Shown here: piece by piece, positions 54,782 to 60,749 of the stretch
Layout: every line of letters starts with the position of its first letter
How positions within the stretch are numbered: the first letter of the stretch is position 1
Source: Acidobacteriota bacterium
Lineage (GTDB): Bacteria; Acidobacteriota; Terriglobia; Terriglobales; Acidobacteriaceae
Length of the DNA: 60,749 bases
Direction: 5' to 3'
NCBI GenBank assembly: GCA_021780075.1
Contig: JAJXZL010000016.1
Location: forward strand, 1-60,749
Made by a program: the position numbers and the translations under genes
The notes under the pieces: model-generated
The model's database searches: none
What the model saw: only the letters and a program-made list of their open reading frames with translations
What the model was told of the DNA's origin: nothing

Positions 54782-57190
54782 ATGAAAAGCCCATTCCCCT
54801 GTGCGTGCAGATTGCTCGCCTTATCCTTGCTGTTGGTCAGCTCAGGCTGCTTGCAGGCTGTTGCCCAGTACCGGCCTGTTCCAAACGTGCAGCTCGTTTC
54901 TAAGGATATTGATGCGCGCGTTGAGGCTCTCCTGAACAAGATGACGCTGGATGAAAAGATCGGTCAGCTTGTGCAGTTTGCGGGCGGCTATGCTACCGGA
55001 CCCTCCGCCTCAAACCTCACCTATGACGAACTGGTGGCCAAGGGCCAGGTGGGGTCCATGCTTAACGTCGTGGGTGCAAAAGAAACAAATCACTACCAGC
55101 GCATCGCCATGGAAAAGTCGCGTCTGCACATCCCTCTTCTCTTCGGGCTGGACGTCATCCACGGTGAGCGCACCACATTCCCCATTCCTCTGGCCATCGC
55201 CGCCAGTTGGGACATCAAAGCTGCTGAGACGGTTGCGCGCACCAGCGCGGTGGAATCCCGTGCCGACGGTATCACCTGGGTCTTCTCGCCTATGGTGGAC
55301 ATTGCGCGCGACCCGCGTTGGGGTCGCATCGTTGAGTCCAACGGCGAAGACCCCTACCTCAGTTCCGCAATGGCGCGTGCCTGGGTCAATGGCTATCAGC
55401 AGGGCGATCTCTCCAAGCCGGATTCGGTTGCCGCCTGCGTCAAGCACTTTGCCGCCTATGGCGCGGCCATCGCCGGCCGCGATTACAACGCCACCGACAT
55501 GAGCGAGCTGACGCTCCGCCAGGTGTATCTGGAACCCTATCGCGCCGCGGTCGATGCCGGTGTAGCTACAGTGATGACCTCCTTCAACTCCATCAACGGC
55601 GTTCCAGGCACGGCCAATCCGTTTACTCTCACGCAGATCCTGCGCAAGGAGTGGCGCTTTGGCGGCTTCGTTGTTTCGGACTGGGGAGCCGTCGGCGAGC
55701 TGCTCAATCACGCCATTGGCGCAGACGGTTCAATCGTCGCTCGCAAGGCTCTCGAAGCCGGCGTGGACATGGATATGGAGAGTAACCTCTACGGAACCAC
55801 CCTCGCAGGCCAGGTGCGTTCCGGCGAGATCTCCGAGAACGTCGTGGATGAGGCCGTGCGCCGCGTTTTGCGCGTCAAGTTCGCTCTGGGACTGTTCGAG
55901 CATCCCTACGCTACGGAAGGGCCGGCATACGACGCCACGCCCGAGCGCCGCGCCGTAGCGCGCAAGGTGGCCGATGAAACCATGGTGCTGCTCAAGAACG
56001 ATCCGGTCGAGGGCGTTGGCGCGCTGCTGCCCCTCACCGCAAAAGCAAAGAAGGTTGCTCTCATTGGTCCCATGGCGGACGACCAGCGCGATCTGCTCGG
56101 CGCATGGTCTTCCGGCGACGCGAAGTATGTGATTACCCTGCGCCAGGAGCTGCATGAGCGCTTGGGCGACCGGCTGCTCTATGCCGAGGGATGCGGCCTG
56201 CTCTCCGGTGCCGACGCGAACGTGCTCAACAGTGTTTCCTTCATTGGTCCGGCTGTGGCCCAGCGGCCAATGCCCACCCCCGACGACCAAAAGTCCATTG
56301 CCGAGGCGGTGAAGACAGCCGAACAGGCCGATGTCGCCATCCTCGCCCTCGGCGAGCCCACCAACTGGCTTGAAGGTGAGGCTTCCAGTCGCGTGCATCT
56401 TGGCTTCACCGGCGCACAGCAGCAGTTGCTTCAGGCCGTCGTCGCTACCGGTAAACCGGTGATTCTCGTCGTGCTGGCTGGGCGTCCGCTTCAGATCAAA
56501 TGGGCCGCCGAGCATGTACCCGCCATCCTGCAGGCGTGGAGCCCCGGCATTGCGGCCGGTCCCGCCGTGGCAGACGTGCTTTTCGGCGACGTCAACCCCT
56601 CCGGCAAGCTGCCCGCCAGCATGCCCCGCGCCGTTGGCCAGGAGCCGCTCTATTACGCGCAACTCCCCACCGGCCGCCCCGCCCACGGCGACCTCAGCCA
56701 CATGCCCTTTAACGCTGCGGAGAAGTTCATCTCGCGCTACGTAGACGAGGAAAATTCCGCGCTCTTTCCCTTCGGCTGGGGACTCAGCTACACGCGCTTC
56801 AGGTACTCCAAACCCACCCTCACCCGCGCCGAAGTGCCCGTCGGTGAAATCCTTGCCGAACACGTGCCCGTTACCAGCGTTGGCGTGGATGTGACCAACA
56901 CCGGCAGCGTCGCCGGAACCGAGGTCGTGCAGCTCTACATCCGCAACACCGTTGCCAGCGTGGAGCAGCCCGTCCGCGAGCTCAAAGGCTTCGCCCGCGT
57001 CGCCCTCCAGCCCGGGGAAACAAAGCACCTTACCTTTCCGCTTGGGTTCGACGAACTCAGCTTTTACAACGCCCAGGTCGTGCGCACCGTCGAGCCCACC
57101 ACCTATGACATCTGGGTCGGCGGCAGCTCACTGGCAATGGCGCAGACGAGCCTGCAGGTTCTGGAGCAGGGAACACGGAACAGGGAATGA
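54782..57190 (+). CDS. bglX: glycoside hydrolase family 3 beta-glucosidase, exported
   Basis: An 802-residue enzyme. The N-terminal signal (about 1-28) contains SSGCLQAVAQ, so it could be cut either by signal peptidase I or, less likely, at C23 as a lipoprotein. The GH3 N-domain (about 40-375) includes VASCVKHFAAYGA-type AACVKHFAAYGAA, and the catalytic nucleophile is D300 in FVVSDWGAVGEL. The alpha/beta sandwich domain (about 390-640, LLPLTAKAKKVALIGPMADDQ) and a fibronectin-like C-terminal domain (about 690-785) follow. It releases terminal glucose or xylose from beta-linked oligosaccharides in the periplasm. The broken AIM24-like gene begins 77 bases downstream. Confidence 0.92.
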   Translation: MKSPFPCACRLLALSLLLVSSGCLQAVAQYRPVPNVQLVSKDIDARVEALLNKMTLDEKIGQLVQFAGGYATGPSASNLTYDELVAKGQVGSMLNVVGAKETNHYQRIAMEKSRLHIPLLFGLDVIHGERTTFPIPLAIAASWDIKAAETVARTSAVESRADGITWVFSPMVDIARDPRWGRIVESNGEDPYLSSAMARAWVNGYQQGDLSKPDSVAACVKHFAAYGAAIAGRDYNATDMSELTLRQVYLEPYRAAVDAGVATVMTSFNSINGVPGTANPFTLTQILRKEWRFGGFVVSDWGAVGELLNHAIGADGSIVARKALEAGVDMDMESNLYGTTLAGQVRSGEISENVVDEAVRRVLRVKFALGLFEHPYATEGPAYDATPERRAVARKVADETMVLLKNDPVEGVGALLPLTAKAKKVALIGPMADDQRDLLGAWSSGDAKYVITLRQELHERLGDRLLYAEGCGLLSGADANVLNSVSFIGPAVAQRPMPTPDDQKSIAEAVKTAEQADVAILALGEPTNWLEGEASSRVHLGFTGAQQQLLQAVVATGKPVILVVLAGRPLQIKWAAEHVPAILQAWSPGIAAGPAVADVLFGDVNPSGKLPASMPRAVGQEPLYYAQLPTGRPAHGDLSHMPFNAAEKFISRYVDEENSALFPFGWGLSYTRFRYSKPTLTRAEVPVGEILAEHVPVTSVGVDVTNTGSVAGTEVVQLYIRNTVASVEQPVRELKGFARVALQPGETKHLTFPLGFDELSFYNAQVVRTVEPTTYDIWVGGSSLAMAQTSLQVLEQGTRNRE

Positions 57191-57267
57191 AAAGAGCAGG
57201 ATTTTTCATCTGCCCGTACCGTGTGCCTGTCTCTTGTACACTTCTTTTCTGAACAGGAGGATTCCCC

Positions 57268-58038
57268 ATGCAGACCAGAATTCAGGGCACCACCATGCCC
57301 GTGCTCGATGTGCAGCTTGATCCCAACGAGAGTGTCTTTTCTGAGAGCGGCGAGCTCTCCTGGATGACCGCATCCATCCAGATGACCACCCACACCCAGA
57401 TGGGCGGCGGTGGCGGAATCTTCGGCGTGCTCAAGCGCGTGGCCGGCGGCGGCAGCCTCTTCATGACGGAGTACCGCGCCGTCCAGTATCCCGGCGAGGT
57501 CTCGTTTGCCACCAAAGTGCCCGGCCATATCGTGCCCATTCAGCTCACGCCGGGGCAGGAGCTCATGGTGCACCGCCACGGCTTCCTCTGCGCCACTCCG
57601 CAGGTCACCATCGGCGTTGGCTTTCAGTAGTCGCTCGGCGCGGGCATCTTTGGTGGCAACGGCTTCATGCTGCAGAAAGTGGGAGGCATGGGCACGGCGT
57701 GGCTTGAGCTGTCCGGTGAGCTGATTATGAAAAACCTCGCACCCGGCGAAGTGCTCCGCGTGCATCCCGGCCATGTCGGCGCGTTCCAGTCCTCGGTCGG
57801 CTTCCAGATCACCACGGTGCCGGGGATCAAGAATGCCATCTTCGGCGGTGACGGAATCTTTCTCGCCGTGCTCACAGGTCCCGGCACCGTCTGGCTCCAG
57901 ACACTGCCCATCTCCCGCCTCGCGCACCAGATCAGCGAGTACCTGCCCGCCACAGACAACCGTCAACAGATGGGAACAGCCGCCGGCGGCGCACTGCTTG
58001 GTGGCATCGTTGGCTCCATCCTCGGCGGCGACCAGTAA
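57268..58038 (+). pseudogene. AIM24/TIGR00266 family protein, interrupted by in-frame TAG
   Basis: One frame encodes a 256-residue AIM24-type protein if the TAG at 57628-57630 is ignored. The first 120 residues (VLDVQLDPNESVFSESGELS, GGGGGIFGVLKRVAGGGSLF, HIVPIQLTPGQELMVHRHGF) and the part after the stop (SLGAGIFGGNGFMLQKVGGM, ELSGELIMKNLAPGEVLRVH, GGALLGGIVGSILGG) are both typical of the family. Homologues have a sense codon at this place (VGFQ-x-SLGAG), and CAG to TAG is a single transition. AGGAGG at 57255-57260 gives an ideal ribosome site, so the gene was recently functional. An assembly or sequencing error is equally possible. Confidence 0.75.
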
Positions 58039-58398
58039 GCCGCGGGTTAGCAAGGGAGCAACCCAAGTCACAAGAGCGAGTCTCAGGCCGCAATGCCCCT
58101 GATTTCCCCCGCTCATTTCGGTGTAGGGCACACTGGGAAGAATTCGCGTTGCGACGGATGCGCAACTGCTCATTCGTCAACGATTTGCCAATCTTTAGGC
58201 CGCGCCAATTTTCGCTGAGTTATTGGGGCGGCAAGTATATTTATGCCAATCTAATTGATTCACTTTCATGACTATAGGCCAGACTTGATCTGGCTCATCA
58301 TCGATCATGCAACTGTTCGTTCCGCCCTGCTACCCACCCCTTGCGCTATCATTGCGTCTATAAGAGTGCGTGGCCTGTATCCCCGAAGGGCCGCCCCG
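58039..58398 (+). other. intergenic region before the S41-like gene
   Basis: 360 bases with no gene I can support. TTGATT at about 58253-58258 and TATAAG at about 58360 are promoter-like but badly spaced. The frame of the next gene is open back to 58255, but those codons look random. Confidence 0.3.
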
Positions 58399-58401
58399 GT
58401 G

Positions 58402-59604
58402 GTGTGTGTGTCTCGATTCTTCCAGCGATTTGTATTTGTTGTCGCAGCGGCTATTTTTGTCGCCTTAGGCCTAGGCTTCACGCTCGGCCAGTTCGGCTTC
58501 TTTGGCGTCCACGCAGGCAGCGAGCAGGATGGCGCCTATCGCCAGATACACGTCTACACTGAGGTGCTCAAGCGCATCAAGAGCGACTATGTCACTGAGC
58601 CGAATATCGGCGCCGTGACTACGGGCGCGCTCCACGGCCTGCTGGAATCGCTCGATTCCGATTCGAGCTACCTTACCCCGAGCGAGTACAAGATTTATAA
58701 GGAACGTCCTTCGACCGGCGTCGCGCAGATCGGCATCACCGTATCCAAGCGCTATGGCTACGCCACTGTGGTCAGCGTCGTGCCGGGTTCGCCTGCGGAT
58801 AAGGAGCACCTGGCCGATGGCGACGTAATTGAGTCCATCGGTGACCAGTCAACCCGAGAACTGTCGCTGGCTGTCATCCGCCTCATGCTCGAGGGTAAGC
58901 CCGGCACCACCGTCACGATGTCCGTGATTCGTCCGCGCAAAGCCGACCCCGACAAGCTCACGCTCTCCCGCACTGTCACCGCAGAGCCCGCGCTGAACGA
59001 GCAGCGGTATGACAACGCCAGCATCCTTTATCTCAAACCCGGCGCGCTCACCACGGCCCGCGTAGACGAAATCGCCGCCAAGCTCAAAGCAGCCGGCAAA
59101 ACGCACAAAGTACTGCTCGATCTGCGCGACTGCTCTGTAGGTACCGCCGCAGATGGGCTGCGCCTGGCCAACTTCTTCGTTAATCAGGGAACGCTGGCCA
59201 CGCTTGAAGGCCAGAAGTTCCCCACACAGACCTTTGCCGCCGATCCGGCAGTGTTCATCACCAGCGCTCCGATGGCGGTGCTCGTCAACCGCGGAACCTA
59301 CGGCGCGGCTGAACTGGCCGCCGACGCAATAAAGGGCGCTAAGCGCGGTGACGTGGTGGGCGAACGCACCTTCGGCGAGGGTTCGGTGCAGAAGACCATC
59401 GAGCTACCCGACGGTGCCGCCCTGCTGCTGACCGTGGCGAAGTACGAGGGCCCTGACGGAAAGAAAATTCAAGATGAAGCCGTCGCCCCCACCGTCGAGG
59501 CTGGGAAGACAGCTGAAGATGATTTTGACGTGGAAACAACGCCATCCAAAGGCGACGAGCCACTTGATAAGGCGCTCGCACTGCTCAAGGCCAAGAACAG
59601 CTAA
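58402..59604 (+). CDS. S41 (CtpA-like) family protein lacking the catalytic Ser and Lys
   Basis: A 400-residue protein anchored by one N-terminal TM helix (about 9-32). A PDZ domain (about 95-180, GIT...VVSVVPGSPADKEHLADGD) and an S41 peptidase domain (about 195-360) follow. In CtpA/CtpB the nucleophile lies in SASASE and the Lys in TFGKG, 25 residues later. Here the segments are GTYGAAEL (G301 at the Ser position) and TFGEGSVQ (E326 at the Lys position), while the Gln of the motif (Q330) is kept. The protein is therefore a predicted pseudopeptidase, possibly a PDZ-based adaptor or regulator of envelope proteolysis. The start is GTG at 58402 (or 58399) after AAGGG. Confidence 0.82.
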   Translation: MCVSRFFQRFVFVVAAAIFVALGLGFTLGQFGFFGVHAGSEQDGAYRQIHVYTEVLKRIKSDYVTEPNIGAVTTGALHGLLESLDSDSSYLTPSEYKIYKERPSTGVAQIGITVSKRYGYATVVSVVPGSPADKEHLADGDVIESIGDQSTRELSLAVIRLMLEGKPGTTVTMSVIRPRKADPDKLTLSRTVTAEPALNEQRYDNASILYLKPGALTTARVDEIAAKLKAAGKTHKVLLDLRDCSVGTAADGLRLANFFVNQGTLATLEGQKFPTQTFAADPAVFITSAPMAVLVNRGTYGAAELAADAIKGAKRGDVVGERTFGEGSVQKTIELPDGAALLLTVAKYEGPDGKKIQDEAVAPTVEAGKTAEDDFDVETTPSKGDEPLDKALALLKAKNS

Positions 59605-59768
59605 GATACGCGGTCTGGCCTGGTGAATTGCGGGGTATTCGCGCACTCGTACATCGCGTGGTACGTGCCTGTCTGTCGCCGCAAGCTCATGATGCTGAAC
59701 CATGCTAGCCTTAGGCTTAGGCATTTATTTGTAGCGCTCTAGCAGGATGCCTACGAGGCCTGAAGCTC

Positions 59769-60749
59769 TTGGCTGCTACCCCCGATCAGCCTTACCAACC
59801 GCGCGGCTTGGGTCGCTCCCACCTTCTCGAGCCTCAACGGATTCCTCTCTCTCGGCGGCGCAAGCTTGCCGGCAGAGTTGCACTTGCCGCGCTTCTGCTA
59901 CTCGCGGTCATTACCGGTTCTCTTGCCGGCCTCATGCTGGTCTACTCCGTTGATCTCCCCCAGATTAACGACCTCGAGCGCTATCGCCCCTCCACCACCA
60001 CCGACCTCTACGATCGCAAGGGCCGCATCATCGGCTCCTTCGCGCTGGAGCGCCGCATTGTCGTCAACTACGATGGCTTCGCGCCGATTTTGCGTCAGGC
60101 CGTCATTTCCATCGAGGACAAAAACTTCGAGTCCCACTGGGGCATCAACGTCCTGCGCATCGCCGGTGCATTAACGCACGACCTGCGTAGCCACGGCCGC
60201 AGCCAAGGCGCTTCCACGCTCACCATGCAGCTTGCGCGCAACCTGTTTCTCTCCTCAGAGCGCACCTACGCCCGCAAGATTCAGGAAGCCTACCTCGCCA
60301 TCCAGATTGAGCGCGCCTTTACCAAGCAGCAGATCTTTACCCTTTACGGCAACCAGATTTATCTTGGCAGCGGCATGTACGGCTTTGAGGCTGCCTCGGA
60401 GTTCTACTTCTCAAAGCATGCCAAGGATCTGAATCTTACCGAAGCAGCTCTGCTGGCAGGCCTGCCGAAGGGTCCAGTCGCCTATTCGCCGCTGCTGAAT
60501 CCTGAGAAATGCATTCGCCGCCGAAACCTTGTGCTCAGTGAGATGGAGTCAGACGGCGTGATTACCCACCAGCAGGCCGAGCAGGCCCGCCAGTCTCCGC
60601 TCGGTCTCAATCTCTCCCAGCCCAACGCCTCCTCTGCCCCGTGGTTCCAGGAGGAAGTGCGCCGCGAGCTTGAGAAGCGCTTCGGAGCCGAACAGGTCCA
60701 CGAGGCCGGTCTGCGCGTGGAAACCACACTTGACCTCGACCTGCAGCAG
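59769..60749 (+). CDS. mrcA: class A penicillin-binding protein (PBP1A-like), N-terminal part, cut by the right edge
   Basis: The first 327 codons of a bifunctional peptidoglycan glycosyltransferase/transpeptidase. A cytoplasmic basic stretch (PLSRRRKLAGR) is followed by a TM anchor (about 39-60, ALAALLLLAVITGSLAGLML) and a GT51 domain with SIEDKNFESHWG (catalytic Glu), RSQGASTLTMQLARNLFL, KIQEAYLAIQIERAFTKQQI and YGNQIYLGSGMYGFEAAS. The window ends in the linker before the transpeptidase domain. The start is taken as TTG at 59769, 10 bases after GAGG; the first ATG in frame is at 59934 and would remove the anchor. Between 59605 and 59768 I see nothing else. Confidence 0.9.
   Translation, partial: MAATPDQPYQPRGLGRSHLLEPQRIPLSRRRKLAGRVALAALLLLAVITGSLAGLMLVYSVDLPQINDLERYRPSTTTDLYDRKGRIIGSFALERRIVVNYDGFAPILRQAVISIEDKNFESHWGINVLRIAGALTHDLRSHGRSQGASTLTMQLARNLFLSSERTYARKIQEAYLAIQIERAFTKQQIFTLYGNQIYLGSGMYGFEAASEFYFSKHAKDLNLTEAALLAGLPKGPVAYSPLLNPEKCIRRRNLVLSEMESDGVITHQQAEQARQSPLGLNLSQPNASSAPWFQEEVRRELEKRFGAEQVHEAGLRVETTLDLDLQQ

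Overview
The window looks like a piece of an Acidobacteriota chromosome, probably Terriglobia / Acidobacteriaceae. It is GC-rich and carries several families typical of that group: two PadR regulator + duplicated orphan permease (ADOP) cassettes, a VWFA-related secreted protein, and DUF5715-like and AIM24-like proteins. Most of it is ordinary housekeeping gene space in short operons on both strands. It is not a phage, plasmid or island, and I see no CRISPR array, tRNA, rRNA or complete transposase gene.

Layout. 1-4.9 kb: end of an unknown ORF, a small nucleotidyltransferase, a GT39-type membrane glycosyltransferase broken by an in-frame TGA, a secreted DUF5715 (M15-like) protein and a YIP1 membrane protein. 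5-8.8 kb: fabF-acpP (fatty acid synthesis), rmuC and a HIT hydrolase. 9-14 kb: rpsA (six S1 domains, long leader), an MFS exporter with a strong dyad operator, and an AI-2E/PerM family membrane protein. 14-21.8 kb: mtaB, infC (ATC start), an S9 peptidase, a tandem duplication carrying two lipoprotein genes, then rpmI and rplT. 21.8-22.75 kb: an array of hairpin + REP-like repeats interrupted by a GIY-YIG nuclease gene flanked by inverted copies of the repeat. 22.8-31.9 kb: a DUF1761-like membrane protein, pheS, an intruding membrane-protein gene, a short pheT, a ZapB-like coiled coil, zapA, a 6S RNA gene, a divergent lgt, rluD and a VWFA protein. 32-41.5 kb: ligA, a YdjM/DUF457 membrane protein and the two padR-ADOP cassettes. 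41.6-47.6 kb: a DUF6580 protein, a DedA/VTT protein, a TonB-like protein, a TPR membrane protein overlapping a ClC channel with CBS domains. 47.6-60.7 kb: a secreted MetX-like hydrolase, acnA, pyk, a YihY/BrkB protein, a GH3 beta-glucosidase, an AIM24-like gene broken by an in-frame TAG, a catalytically dead S41 (CtpA-like) protein, and the start of a class A penicillin-binding protein that runs off the right edge.

How the genes fit together: translation (rpsA, infC, rpmI, rplT, pheS, pheT, mtaB, rluD), central carbon and lipid metabolism (acnA, pyk, fabF, acpP), genome maintenance (ligA, rmuC), division and envelope (zapA, lgt-like, PBP1A, DUF5715, S41-like) and efflux or transport. The less ordinary points are two textbook gene clusters that have been pulled apart by foreign-looking or duplicated DNA (infC//rpmI-rplT and pheS//pheT), the GIY-YIG/repeat array, two nonsense-disrupted genes, a predicted pseudopeptidase, an Lgt homologue without the usual active-site signature, and a 6S RNA recognised from its position after zapA, its long closing stem and a promoter at the expected distance. 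I did not find a clearly new defence or biosynthetic system.
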